DNA of 64,000 nt from the NCBI RefSeq assembly GCF_030272615.1, contig NC_081415.1, positions 372,351,009-372,415,008 of the forward strand, in the 5' to 3' direction. Positions 1 through 11,050 of this stretch are shown piece after piece. The stretch is from Cryptomeria japonica. Lineage: Eukaryota; Streptophyta; Pinopsida; Cupressales; Cupressaceae. The notes beneath the pieces were generated by a model, which was given only the letters and a program-made list of their open reading frames with translations, was not told the origin of the DNA and did no database searches. The translations under genes were made by a program, and so were the position numbers. Within the stretch, counting starts at the first letter, position 1; the number at the start of each line of letters is the position of its first letter.

Positions 1-2127
1 CTATTAGCTAGGAATTCTTCACTAGCTTGCTTAACAGTAAGGTCCATTTCTTGGCCCTTTAACTCACCATCATTCAAATCCATTTCAGTAGTAGGTGGCT
101 CTTCGGGCATCCCCTCTTGGGTCTCCTCATAGGTGTGGGCAATCTCACGGAGACTCCCTAGCTACAATAATTGTTCGGCCACAGCTTGTTCATCTCCAAT
201 GTGGATAGGAGACTGAGATGGAGAATATTGAGGCTCATCAGTTTCAATTTCCTTTCCCACTTTTTGTCTCTTAGGGGAATCCTGAATGTCAATGACATCT
301 TCAATTTTCCTATTCCCTTTTGAAGTGGAAGGCTCACCTGTCAGTAGCATCATCACAATGTACTTTGACCTTTTGTGCATTACATAGTCACCAGGTGGGA
401 TATCTCTAGCAAAGGCAGGCTTAGCCAATACCATCTTAGCCTTATCAGGATCATTTTGCATTATGGCCTCCCTCTTTTCTTTTAAAGTCTGCATGAGGTC
501 TTCAAAATAAAGAATCAAGAACTTAATTTTCTCCTCAAAGTTGAAGCTAGAGAGAGGATCATAGCTAGTGTCAAATTGATGGATAAAATCAAGGGCTTTC
601 TTATATGCAACCCACTTCTCCTTCCTCAATTCCTTCTCATCTAAGCTGAATTCATTTCTAATCAAATCTTCTAGGAACTGGAATTGATGAGGCCTACCTC
701 TGCACACTGCTCTTTTTCTAAACATGCCATTGAAAAAATCCTCGGGGTCTGCACATCTTGACACTGTAGTAGACAGCCTATATGGCTTAAATAATTCTTC
801 AAAATATTTCCATCCACCCTTAGTGATCACAAAATGATGAGCCATGGTCATAGTTGGGAAAATAGTCCCTTTACCTCTATTGGTTAGCTCTGCTTCTTGT
901 ACTCCCCCAATTTGTCTCAGGACTTCTGCAATCCCTATCTTCAATGGGACCTGATAGGGTAGTAAATAGGGGTGCCTCTAAATCCAAACACTCTAAAAAT
1001 AGTAGACACAAGGTACAAATATATGTCTCCCCAATTGTGAACAATCTCGATATCCTCTGCAAACTCCTTTGGTCTGAGAAACTCCAAAAGAGCCTTAGGA
1101 ATTCTAGGGTTTTCTTTGCATAGAAGAATCCTAATTTTAGATGCAAAGCATCTATCAAATTTTAGATAACTTGCATCCTCTCTATCCCAAGATAGAATAG
1201 TACTCCACAATTGCACTGGCATCTCCTCTTTATCCTTTATCTTGATCAGGTCCATTTCCTTTGAAAAATAATCAGCATCTTTGAACAAGAACATGTGCAT
1301 TAACATGGAATACCATCCAAATGGCCTATCCACCTTACCATTCTTGATTCCTATTAGCCCTTTATGAATTGCATCAGCAAGGTATGAGGCATAATCAAAT
1401 GTTACAACTAGGGAGGGGTTTAGAATTTGTGCAATCATTAACATATAATGGGTTGGCATATTCTTTTCAGTATCCTCTCCAAAGATCTGGCATAATGCCC
1501 AATACATACCTTTAGCTCTCAAAGTAAATAAGTTGAGAGAGAGTGGTTCCATTGTGTTGGGGCTTACAACTATTAACCCCCTATCTTTACAAAGAATTCT
1601 TTCAATAGGCCATTTCTAAGATGATCCCTTTAAGCGTTGTACACCTGGGCTAATGACTCAAAGTCAATAGGCTCTAACAAATTGGAGGACTCACTGAGTT
1701 TAAACACTTTCCTGTATTCATCTTCATTTATCTCAATCAAGACTGATCCCTTTATGTTCCTGATGCATCTTGCCACAGAGTCATAATTCTGTGCAATCAG
1801 GGCTAATAGATCTACATCCATAAAAACACTTGGGACCACAAGCTTTCCTACATCTTGTTCCCATATGCCATTCAAAGGAGCTGGGGAATTCCTCTGCCCA
1901 AAACCAACTTTGAATAGTCCTAAGCCTGACAATCCTATTTCAGGGTCCCTCAACCAATTACCCTTATCATAAAGGCCATCTTCGATTTTTAGACGAGGGT
2001 TCTTGGGTACTAGCTCTTTGGCGTTGGCCCCAGCATTGGTGGACATGGTTAATTGCTCTAAAAAATCATCACAGATATTTCGGTCCTGGTAATTCCCCTT
2101 CCCTGTTAATTCTCTTCTGGGTGCCAT
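1..2127 (-). pseudogene. Unrecognised repeat-family protein gene, broken and running off the left edge
   Basis: Function unknown. I do not recognise a catalytic domain. The minus-strand frame opens at an ATG at 2127 (protein start MAPRRELTGKG) and encodes a hydrophilic N-terminus, a central mixed region around a RPFGWYSMLMHMF segment, and a polar tail with a basic cluster (KRQKVGKE) followed by acidic residues. It is broken by a stop at 1630, an indel near 1615, a frameshift near 941-944 and a TAG at 162-164. After that TAG the same frame stays open to base 1. The frames on either side of each break join into one plausible protein, so this is one decayed gene and not several small ones. Copia-1 sits immediately before the ATG, so its former upstream DNA is now at 9557 onward. 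The general layout (globular part plus acidic or basic tail) resembles the gene at 32049-33529, but homology is only a suspicion. It could be ORF1 of a non-LTR element or an expanded repeat-associated gene family. Confidence 0.55.
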
Positions 2128-2128
2128 T
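2124..2128. repeat. Target-site duplication of Copia-1, left copy (CCATT)
   Basis: CCATT directly precedes the LTR terminus TGATAA and is repeated exactly at 9552-9556 after the other terminus. Five base pairs is the usual duplication for Copia integrases. It overlaps the start codon of the interrupted minus-strand gene. Confidence 0.95.
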
Positions 2129-3632
2129 TGATAACTTAATGATGAACAAATAGTACCAAACCAGTACTAAGAGGGGGGGTGAATAGGCACAGACAAAAAT
2201 ACAGTCCAAAACCGGTTTGACAACAGACACTTCAAATGACTGGCAGACAGTGACACTGGTTTGAAACAGAGTGCAACCGGTAAAGCTAAGAATGTCTCCG
2301 ACAAGCATTAACCGGTTACTCACTTAGCTTTTCACACAACTCGAGACTACACTACAATTTCACCCTTATGCATAAACAGGTGATCTATCATTAGATCATA
2401 ATAACAGCTAGTTCAACATGTTTTATTGATAGGCATAAAACATAGAACCATCATATGCTTGACAGACAATAGCAAAGCATCACAAGATAAAAGCATCACA
2501 CATGACATATTTTTCATGTGGAAACCCAACTGGGAAAAACCACGGTGGGGATGAATACCCACAAGCTATTTTTGAACTCTTTAGAAGTCCGCTCTGTTAG
2601 GAGCCTTGTCCGATTAGAGACATTACAAAAGGTTCTGCTAGGAACCGATCCTGATAGAGATCACCCGGTTAAGGGATGGCTACAATACCCGGTTAAGGGT
2701 TAAACCTTGTTAAAGGTTACCTTGTTAGAGGATTTCAAGAACTCAATAGCTAAAAGATTCTGAACTCAGTAGCTCTAAGTTACCCTGTTAAAGGATTTTC
2801 AGCAAGCCAGTTAAGGCTACCCTAGTAAGGGATTTTCCAACTGTTGAGGTGGTTAGAGATCAACAGGTATTACAATGATCTGGTAATAGCACTTAATGCC
2901 AATGCAAATCTGCTTAGGCTCCTCTTCACCTTCTGCACTTACACTCTGCAGGTATCACTTCTCTCCTTTTGGTCTGGCAAGAATCACGTATCCCTTCTCT
3001 TGGATACACACACACAACTTTTGCCAACAACATCAGAAAGAGACACAACATCGACTTTATAGGAAAACAGATAGATTGGTAGCATAAACCCTAAACCCTA
3101 AACCTATTAGGTTAAGGAATTCAAATGGCTCAATCCTAACCGTTGAGCACACTACATTAAATGCAGTAGATCTTGATCCACACTCAAGACATTCTCCATC
3201 GTCCATTTCCACCGATTTTATGGCGGCTGATAACCCATCACATGTTATCACCGTTTTACAGACTTCGCACATTCTCGAGGTAGATAGGAACAATCTCCCT
3301 CATGCAAGATCCTTCACGCACACAGGCTTGCGTGGCAACACGATCTATTCTTCTTTACAATGCTAACTCATCACACAATATCATCGGTTGAGCCACACAA
3401 GCTTGAAGCACATCAACCGGAAACCTTAAAGTTGAGACTACCAACCGGTAGTCATACAATACTTCCATATGTCGGTTCCCATAACTATATGCTGGTTCAT
3501 CATGAACAAGCACACCGCTTCACTTTGGCACAAATGTCGGTTCACAGTGTTATACCAGTTCTTCATCATATTGACATCAATGACAACATACTGTGTCATT
3601 ATGTCTTCATACTGGTTCACATAATGCCAACA
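2129..3632 (-). repeat. Copia-1 3' LTR
   Basis: This 1.5 kb repeat matches 8042-9551 almost throughout. It begins TGATAACTTA and ends CCAACA on the plus strand. It contains a short telomere-like run of CCCTAAA units at 3085-3104, present also in the other LTR, and many AACCGG/CCGGTT words. Open frames predicted inside it (for example near 2518 and 3360) are not supported as genes, because they fall in repeat DNA and show no recognisable domain. Confidence 0.95.
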
Positions 3633-3647
3633 ATCTCCCCCTTTGGC
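3633..3647 (-). other. Copia-1 polypurine tract
   Basis: Read on the minus strand this is CCAAAGGGGGAGATT, directly abutting the TGTTGG end of the 3' LTR. It is the expected primer site for plus-strand DNA synthesis. Related purine motifs (core GGGGGAG) occur at about 3690-3700, 3730-3741 and 3789-3798, giving a multiplied polypurine tract. Confidence 0.9.
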
Positions 3648-3875
3648 ATTGATGGCAATATACAAAGATATCTCTCCGCTTCACATCTTCTCCCCCAATT
3701 TCTGCAGATATCTTCTCTGCTTCACATCTTCTCCCCCTTTGACAACAATACCAAAGTGGAGGCACAAGCTACCCTATTCCATTATGTTGCTCCCCCTGAG
3801 GAGTAGCATCCTTCAACACATCAATCCAAAATAAATTTGACTATGAAATATCTGACTGATGTGGAGCATATGCTT

Positions 3876-5312
3876 TTAGTTCACCTCCTGAAGGGGCAAT
3901 ACCCCTAATTCACCTCTTAAGTATATGAATGTAGTCTTTGGGAGAGGCTTGTTGAATATGTCTGCTAACTGCTCTTTACTGGAAACATGCTCCAGTGCAA
4001 TCTCTTTGTTCTGAACCTTTTCCCTCAAGAAATGATACTTAAGCTCAAAGTGCTTGGTTCTAGAATGCAAAACTGGATTCTTGGAGATATTAATTGCACT
4101 AGTGTTGTCACAAAATATACTTACCGGTCCAGATACAGGAACTTTGAAGCCATTCAATACATTCTTCATCCAAATTGTCTTAGTGTTGTTCATGAAAGCT
4201 GCAACATACTCTGCTTCTGTTGTAGACTGAGAGATACAACTCTGCTTTTTACTCATCCATGAGACCAGTCTACCACCAAGGAAGAATGCACCACCCGTTG
4301 TGCTCTTTCGGTCATCTACATTACCAACCCAATCAGCATCTGTGAACACTTTCAGGTTAAAATCATTATTGTATGGATACCATAACCCATAGTCAATAGT
4401 TCCTTTCAGATACCTAAGAATCTGCTTGACTGCAACCAAGTGGGATTCTCTTGGACTTTTCTGGAATCTTGCAGTAATGCCAACTGCATGTGCAATATCT
4501 GGTCTGCTATGCACTACATAATGCAACTTACCAATCATTGATTAGTATTCCTTCTCATCAACCAATGCAGAGTCATCCTCTTTGGATAGTTTACAACCGG
4601 TCACCATCGGTGTACCAACCGGTTTTCTATCTTCCATGCCAAAGGTCTTCAACACCTCTTTGACATACTTGGACTGAGTGATAAAGATTCCATCCTTCAT
4701 CTGCTAGATCTGCAGTCCAATGAAGAACTTAATCTCCCCTATGAGTGACATCTCAAACTCTTTCTTCATCTCATCTACAAATTCATGACTCATCTTGTCA
4801 TCTCCACCAAAGATAATGTCATCAACAAATACCTCACAGATCAGGATCTGATCTCCTTCAGACTTCAAGTAGATATTGCTATCTTCACTTGTTCTCTCAA
4901 ATCCAATCTTCACAAGATGGGAATGCAGGCGTTCATACCATGCTCTAGGTGTCTGCTTTAGCCCATATAAGGCTTTATGTAGCCTACATACCATGTCACT
5001 GTCTTCAGATAGGGAAAACCCATTTGGTTGCTCTATATACACCTCCTCTTCAAGTACACCATTTAGGAATGTAGATTTTACATCCATTTGATATACTTTG
5101 AAGCCTTTAAAAGTTGCATATGCAAGAAGCATACGAACTCCTTCCAATCTGGCTACAGAAGCAAAGGTTTCTCCATAGTCTTCTCCTTCTTGAGCATATC
5201 CTTTGCATACCAATCTGGCTTTGTTTCTAATCACTGTGCCATCCTCATTCAGCTTATTTCTGAAGACCCATTTGGTACCAATGACATTTTTATGCTCTGG
5301 TCTGGGTACCAA
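3876..5312 (-). pseudogene. Copia-1 reverse transcriptase and RNase H segment
   Basis: RT motifs in order are [59 protein letters not shown] and the catalytic [10 protein letters not shown]. The RNase H domain follows after 4538 with DADWVGNVDDRKSTTGG, SQSTTEAEYVA and FCDNTSAI, and the frame closes with a KPLPK block. Two stops (4704-4706 and 4542-4544) separate RT from RNase H. No extra gene is seen between RNase H and the LTR. Confidence 0.93.
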
Positions 5313-5336
5313 AGACCATGTACCATTTTTCTCTAT

Positions 5337-6584
5337 CTAGTCAAGTTTTTCTTCCATTGCCTTGATCCAGTCTTCATCTTTATGTGCCTCTTTAAATGAT
5401 TTAGGCTCAAATTCAGAGATCATACATGAGTTTTCTCTGACCTTTCTTCTTGTAAGGATTACTGCATCCTTATCTCCTATGATCTGATTAGGATCATGAT
5501 TCATCTTGACATACCGAGGAATGGTCTTGATAGATTCCTCTTGCTTTTCTTCTTCATCCTCATCTCCATCAGTATCAGCATCTACATCTGTCGGTGTAGG
5601 AACACTGTTACTGGTACTCGGTTGACTAACAATCGGCTCCCATAAGGTTGCAACCGATTCATTTACTGCTTGCTCACTATCGGTTTCCTTAGTTTTCTCT
5701 GAGGTTTCATCAACTCTTACATTGATGCTTTCCATAATTGTCTGAGTCCTATTGTTGAAACACTTGAGAGCTTTGCTCTTGGTGGAATATCCAAGGAATA
5801 TTCTCTCATCACATTTCGGATCAAATTTGCTCTGGTGTTCACTCCTCTTGATGTAACATTTGCTACCAAACACTCTAAAGTAGCTAACAATAGGTGTCTT
5901 ACCGGTCCAATACTCATAAGGAGTTTTCTCCTTACCTTTCTTGATGAGTACCTGGTTCATTGTGTAGACTGTAGTGCTCACCGCTTCTCTCCAAAAGGTG
6001 TGAGCTACCTTTCCTTGAATCAACATGGTTCTAGATGCTTCAACCATAGTCCGGTTATTCCTCTCTGCCAAGCTATTCTACTGTGGAGTCCGGGGGGCGG
6101 ACAATTGCCTCTTGATGCCATGTTCTTCACAGTACTTGTTGAATTCACCGGAAGTGAATTCCCCTCCTTGATCAGTTCTCAGGCACTTGATCCTTTTCCT
6201 GCTTTCCTTCTCCACTAAAGCTTTGAAATCTTTGAACTTTATGAAGGCTTCAGACTTGTCTTTCAAGAATGTGACCCACATCATTCTTGAGCAGTCATCA
6301 GTAAGAATCGTGAAGTACCTATCACCCTGCACACTTCTAGTTTTCATGGGACCACACAAATCAGTATGCACAAGATCAAGCAAGTTGTCAGCAGTGAAAA
6401 ATTTACCTTTAAAGGTTGAGGAAGACATTTTCCCCAATTTACACTCTCTACACAAGGTATTATCCAGTTTTCTTAGCATCGGCAACCCTCTAACTACCTT
6501 GATCTTACTGGCCTTTACAATGTTATCAAAGTTTACATGGCAGAGTCTCCTATGCCATATCCAGCTATCATCAAATTTATCCAT
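5337..6584 (-). pseudogene. Copia-1 integrase segment
   Basis: The GAG-pre-integrase region (WHRRLCHVNFDNI, CRECKLGKM) is followed by the integrase core. Visible catalytic motifs are the first Asp in HTDLCGPM, the second in CLRTDQGGEF, and the Glu in LAERNN. The TAG at 6078-6080 falls just before that last motif, where Copia-2 has a glutamine. The C-terminal part carries the conserved FRVFGSKCYIKR and IFLGYSTKSKA blocks, then an acidic linker (DTDGDEDEEEKQEE) leading into RT. Confidence 0.93.
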
Positions 6585-6632
6585 AAGACATGTACTTATA
6601 TTTGCATTCAGATGAAATAGGTTACCTTTGGT

Positions 6633-7970
6633 CTACATGTCGGTGGCCACCAACTCACCATTCTTTCCTTTGATTCTGCAAATTCCATTCTTGAATTTCA
6701 GAGTGAGGCCACTGTCATTCAGCTGGGCAACACTCAGAAGGTTGTGTCTGAGACCATCAACCCAATATACATTGTCAACACTACTCTTTCCATTCAGAGA
6801 GATGGACCCTCTGCCTTTGACCATGCATGGTGCATCATTGCCAAAGCGAACCACACCACCATCATACTCCTCCAAGGATAAAAACTTGCTCCGGTCACCA
6901 GTCATATGGTGAGAACAGCCACTGTCAATGATCCACTCATTGGAATTATCAAACCGGGGGACAAGAGTCTTCTTGTCTGACACATCTTCCTTGACAGCAA
7001 CAAACACAATATCTTCATTTTCTTCATCCTCTGATTCTTCATCTGTGACACCTTCATCAACTGCCACAAAACAGTTTCTCTGGTTTCCTCCTTTGAATTT
7101 CTTGAACCTTTCCGGTTTGTCCTTGTTGTCGCCTTTAGGACAATTTACAGCAATATGTCCTATCTGGTTGCAAGAAAAGTATTTCAAAGGTAGCTTACCT
7201 TTGTATTTGTTGGTTCTTTTAGGAAGTTTCTTGGCAAAGAGAGCTTCAAATGCCATCAAAATCTCCTCATCATCCATTTCACTGCTATGTCTTGGTTCAC
7301 CACTAGCGCTAGCTTCTTTTCCTTTTCTGGATGGTATAGCAGAAGCTTTAAAAGCTGATTCAGTCTTTTGAACACTGCCATCAAAACTATTTAGCTCATA
7401 AGCTGTCAACTTTTCTATGATGGAATCTAAGGATACCTTAGTCTTGTCTATTGATCTCAACTCCTGAATAGCAACAACCCTTATTGCATAGACCGGCAAT
7501 AGGGATCTCAGGACTTTGCTTACAACAGTGGCATCTTCTATTTTACCACCTATACTCTTGATATCTCCAACAACGGTTTTGATCCTTATTCCATACTGTT
7601 GAATGGTCTCACCTTCAACCATCCACATATCTTCAAACTTCCCTCTAAGGCTTTCTTCCTTAGCTTGTTTTACATGCTCATCACCACCATAGATATTTTC
7701 AAGAGTGTCCCATACCTATTTGGGATTTACCTTATCCTGAACATCAATAAACTCAATGTCAGATAAACTATTGATTAGGGCTTCCATGACTTGCCCATTC
7801 TCCTGCATCTCTCTCTTTTGGTCATCGGTAAGGGTACCGGTAGGAGCAACATAGACAATCTCAACATAGCTCCAGTGTTGAGCACCCATGCTTCTGATGA
7901 ATATCTTCATTCTGTCTTTCCATATACTGAAATTTTCTCTATTAAACTTTGGACCTTCCCTCTTCATCAT
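6633..7970 (-). pseudogene. Copia-1 gag, zinc knuckle and aspartic protease segment
   Basis: The N-terminal part matches Copia gag: FSIWKDRM, then the second segment from 7628 with QYGIRIKTVVGDI and LLPVYAIRVVAI. A CCHC zinc knuckle follows (CNQIGHIAVNC) for RNA binding. The retropepsin active site is WIIDSGCSHHMTGD, where DSG holds the catalytic aspartate, and YWVDGLRHNLLSVAQL lies downstream. The gag part is interrupted by TAG at 7716-7718 and the segment ends at TAG 6633-6635, just before the GAG-pre-integrase domain. Confidence 0.92.
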
Positions 7971-8027
7971 TAGACTAGGATCTTTACCTCAAGTGGTTAA
8001 GCTTATAGCACAGAGGACCTGGAGAAT

Positions 8028-8039
8028 GCTCTGATACCA
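8028..8039 (-). other. Copia-1 primer-binding site, initiator Met tRNA type
   Basis: Read on the minus strand this is TGGTATCAGAGC, starting two bases after the 5' LTR. It is complementary to the 3' end of plant initiator methionine tRNA, the standard Copia primer. Confidence 0.95.
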
Positions 8040-8041
8040 AT

Positions 8042-9551
8042 TGATAACTTAATGATGAATGAATAGTACCAAACCGGTAGTGAGAGGGGGGGGGTGAATC
8101 AGTACAGACAAAAATACAGTCCAAAACTGGTTTGACAGCAGACACTTCAAATGACTGGCAGATAGTGACACCGGTTTGAAATAGAGTGCAACCGGTAAAG
8201 CTAAGAATGTCTGAGACAAGCATTAACCGGTTACTCACTTAGCTTTTCACACAACTCGAGACTACACTACCATTTCACCCTTATGCATGAACAGGTGATC
8301 TATCATCAGATCATAATAACAGCTAGTTCAACATGTTTTATTGACAAGCATAAAACACAGAACCATCATATGCTTGACAAACAATAGCAAAGCATCACAA
8401 GATAAAAGCATCACACATAACACACATATTTTTCAGGTGGAAACCCAATTGGGAAAAACCACGGTGGGGATGAATACCCACAAGCTGTTTTTGAACTCTT
8501 TAGAAGTCCGCTCTATCAGGAGCCTTGTCCGGTTAGAGACATTACAAAAGGTTCTGCTAGGAACCGATCCTGTTAGAGATCATCCGGTTAAGGGATGGCT
8601 ACAATACCTGGTTAAGGGTTAAACCCTGTTAAAGGTTACCTTGTTAAAGGATTTCAAGAACTCAATAGCTAAAGGATTCCGAACTCAGTAGCTCTGAGTT
8701 ACCCTGTTAAAGGATTTTCAGCAAGCCGGTTAAGGCTACCCTAGTAAGGGATTTTCCAACTGTTGAGGTGGTTAGAGATCAACAGGTATTACAATGATCT
8801 GGTAACAGCACTCAATGCCAATGCAAATCCTCTTAGGCTCCTCTTCACCTTCTGCACTTACACTCTGTAGGTATCACTTCTCTCCTTTTGGTCTGGCAAG
8901 AATCACGTATCCCTTCTCTTGGATACACACACACAACTTTTTCCAACAACATCAGAAAGAAACATAACATCGACTTTATAGGAAAACAGATAAGTCGGTA
9001 GCATAAACCCTAAACCCTAAACCTGTTAGGTTAAGGAATTCAAATGGTTCAATCCTGACCGTTGAGCACACTGCATTAAATGTAGCAGATCTTGATCCAC
9101 ACTCAAGACATTCTCCATCGTCCATTTCCACCAATTTTATGGCGGCTGATAACCCATCACATGTTATCACCGTTTTACAGACTCCACACATTCCTGAGGT
9201 AGATAGGAACAATCTCCCTCATGCAAGATCCTTCATGCACACAGGCTTGCGTGGCAACACGATCTGTTCTTCTTTACAATTCTAACTCATCACACAATAT
9301 CATCGGTTGAGTCACACAGGCTTGAAGCACATCAACCGAAAACCTTAAAGTTGAGACTACCAACCGGTAGTCATACAATTCTTCCATATGCCGATTCCCA
9401 TAACTATATGTCGATTCATCATGAACAAGCACACTGCTTCACTTTGGCACAAATGTCGGTTCACAGTGTTATACCAGTTCTTCATCATATTGACATCAAT
9501 GACAACATACAGTGTCATTATGTCCTCATACCAGTCCACATAATTCCAACA
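8042..9551 (-). repeat. Copia-1 5' LTR
   Basis: Partner of the repeat at 2129-3632, with the same termini and the same telomere-like run at about 9004-9023. It carries the element's promoter in minus-strand sense, although I could not pick out a convincing TATA box. Scattered substitutions separate the two LTRs. Confidence 0.95.
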
Positions 9552-9556
9552 CCATT
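9552..9556. repeat. Target-site duplication of Copia-1, right copy (CCATT)
   Basis: Exact copy of the CCATT at 2124-2128. Joining the flanks across one copy restores the DNA before insertion, with the start codon of the left-hand gene next to the region at 9557 onward. Confidence 0.95.
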
Positions 9557-9939
9557 CTGGTCAAACAATTATACCACTAGAAGCTAGCACAAACCTCCAA
9601 TGAAGTAATTCACACATCAGTATTTGAGAACAAACCAAGAGTTATCAAGAAAAGCACAGAAAACCTGATTATTCACCTGAAAAAAATCGCCCTGCAACAA
9701 TTCGCTCTGCAACAAACTTTGATGAAACAATATTTAGCAATCAAGTTGATGCGGACTCAATAGGACAAGTTGGCATTTAAGTTTTTTGGAAATTAACTCC
9801 GCATGCTTTGGCTTTCTTTTCAGAATTGAATTCGCCAAATTGAATTCAAAACTGGCTCCAACGGGTCATAATTTATCTAAGTCTTTCCTCTGTTTCGCTC
9901 CTTCGCTGTGTCGCAGAACATAAAACTTGTGCTCTTTTC
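9557..9939 (-). other. Former upstream or 5' UTR region of the 1-2127 gene
   Basis: No open frame of note. By position this is the DNA immediately 5' of the minus-strand start codon before Copia-1 arrived. It contains a short direct repeat (GCAACAATTCGC / GCAACAAACTT area near 9690-9715) and otherwise ordinary AT-rich sequence. Any promoter role is inferred from position only. Confidence 0.4.
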
Positions 9940-11050
9940 TTTCGTGAAACAATGCCGGTCGTTGGATCACGAGAACTTACATCACCTTTATCTCCGTTTT
10001 ATCTCTTTGCTTTAGTGTCGGGCCCTACCTCCTTTTCGCCACTTCGCGGACTTTAAAAGTCGTTCACTTTTCCTTTGCGAGGCCACGCCAAGCGTTAGAT
10101 CAAACTCAAATCACCCGACCTTTAACTCCAACTGGGACTGTCAATTTTACTTACTAACCGCGCCTCATCTTAACGGCTAACGGTTTTTCACCATTTCGTT
10201 GAAGTTAAGCTGCGAGCATCTTCGGGCCACGAAACAACGAGAAGCGTTGGATCAATCTTGAGATGAATGCCTTTTAAGCGGGCCCTTTATCCGAGAATTA
10301 CTTACCCCACTTGTTCTCCGGTTAAAAAACGCCACATGACAGTCGGTCAATAGCCCTGGAAACTACCCTGGGTTCCACCTTTGATCTGCCACATGCTATC
10401 TTTATTATTCCCACATAACTGTTGGTTACACCTAGGCAGGCCCTCAACCACTTTTAAAACCACGTGTCACCCGACACATCACTATCGAGCTCTACAAAAA
10501 GCGGCAGCTGTTATGCCACATCACACCTTCGTGTGATCTCCACCTGTCTTTCACGACTTCGCGAACATTATTCTTCGTTTGGCTTGCAACCACGAAACTA
10601 CGAGAACAGCTAGATCAAAACAGACCTTATCTGCTTTTAGCTTCATGCCCTGCCTATCCCTTGGGCCCACCAGCCTTTTCGCTATTTCACTGAAAGTAGA
10701 ACTCATGCATCTCCCAACCACGAATCAACGCGAGTCGTTGATCTCTTTCCAACCCGATCATTCTTTAACCAGAGAAGATCGCTTGTCTCGGGGACCCACC
10801 AAAACCGTTTGCCATTTCGCGAAGGTTAAAACATGTTTAGCTTGATCTCACGAAACCACGTCATTTGTCCGATCAGATGAAACTTGATCGGTGTTTAGCT
10901 TCAGTCCAAACCTATATGTCGGGTCCACTTTTGCCTTTCGCTACTTCGCGGAAGCTAACTTTCGAGCACCTTTTGGTCATGAATCAACGCGGGTCGTCAG
11001 ATCAACAGAAAGTTGCATGATGCTTATAAGGCCCGACAGACATTATAAAA
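9940..11050. repeat. Degenerate ~130 bp tandem repeat array
   Basis: A recurring block reads like CACGAAACAACG...CGTTGGATCAA, followed by a TTTTCGCCACTTCGCGG-like block and GGGCCCACC-like words. I find the first block near 9948, 10078, 10217, 10588, 10716, 10847 and 10973, spaced by about 126-139 bp or a multiple. The units are strongly diverged. The array is GC-richer than its surroundings and lies upstream of the start of the 1-2127 gene. Open frames predicted here (10579-11100) are repeat artefacts. It may be a promoter-type monomer array or an unrelated satellite remnant. Confidence 0.6.

Larger units (their letters stand above)
3876..7970 (-). pseudogene. Copia-1 gag-pol polyprotein frame with six in-frame stops
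   Basis: One uninterrupted frame register of 1365 codons starts at MMKREGPKF (7970) and ends at a stop at 3876. Stops lie at 7716-7718, 6633-6635, 6078-6080, 5337-5339, 4704-4706 (all TAG) and 4542-4544 (TAA). Comparison with Copia-2 suggests most replaced glutamine codons, for example in the integrase motif before NSLAERNN and in LQ-I-stop-QMKDG. The register never shifts, so decay was by point change only. The product would be processed by its own aspartic protease into capsid, integrase and RT/RNase H. The domain segments are listed separately. Confidence 0.93.
2129..9551 (-). mobile_element. Copia-1: complete Ty1/copia LTR retrotransposon, Sirevirus-like, defective
   Basis: A 7.4 kb element on the minus strand. 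It has two LTRs of about 1.5 kb ending TG...CA (TGTTGG...TTATCA in element sense), a primer-binding site TGGTATCAGAGC two bases inside the 5' LTR, and a purine tract next to the 3' LTR. The single polyprotein frame runs in the Copia order gag, protease, integrase, RT, RNase H. A perfect CCATT duplication flanks it. Several further copies of the purine-tract motif lie between RNase H and the 3' LTR, which is described for Sireviruses (the SIRE/Maximus lineage). The reading frame has six in-frame stops and no frameshift, so the copy cannot make its own full polyprotein. The two LTRs differ at scattered positions, so this is not a very recent insertion. Confidence 0.97.
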
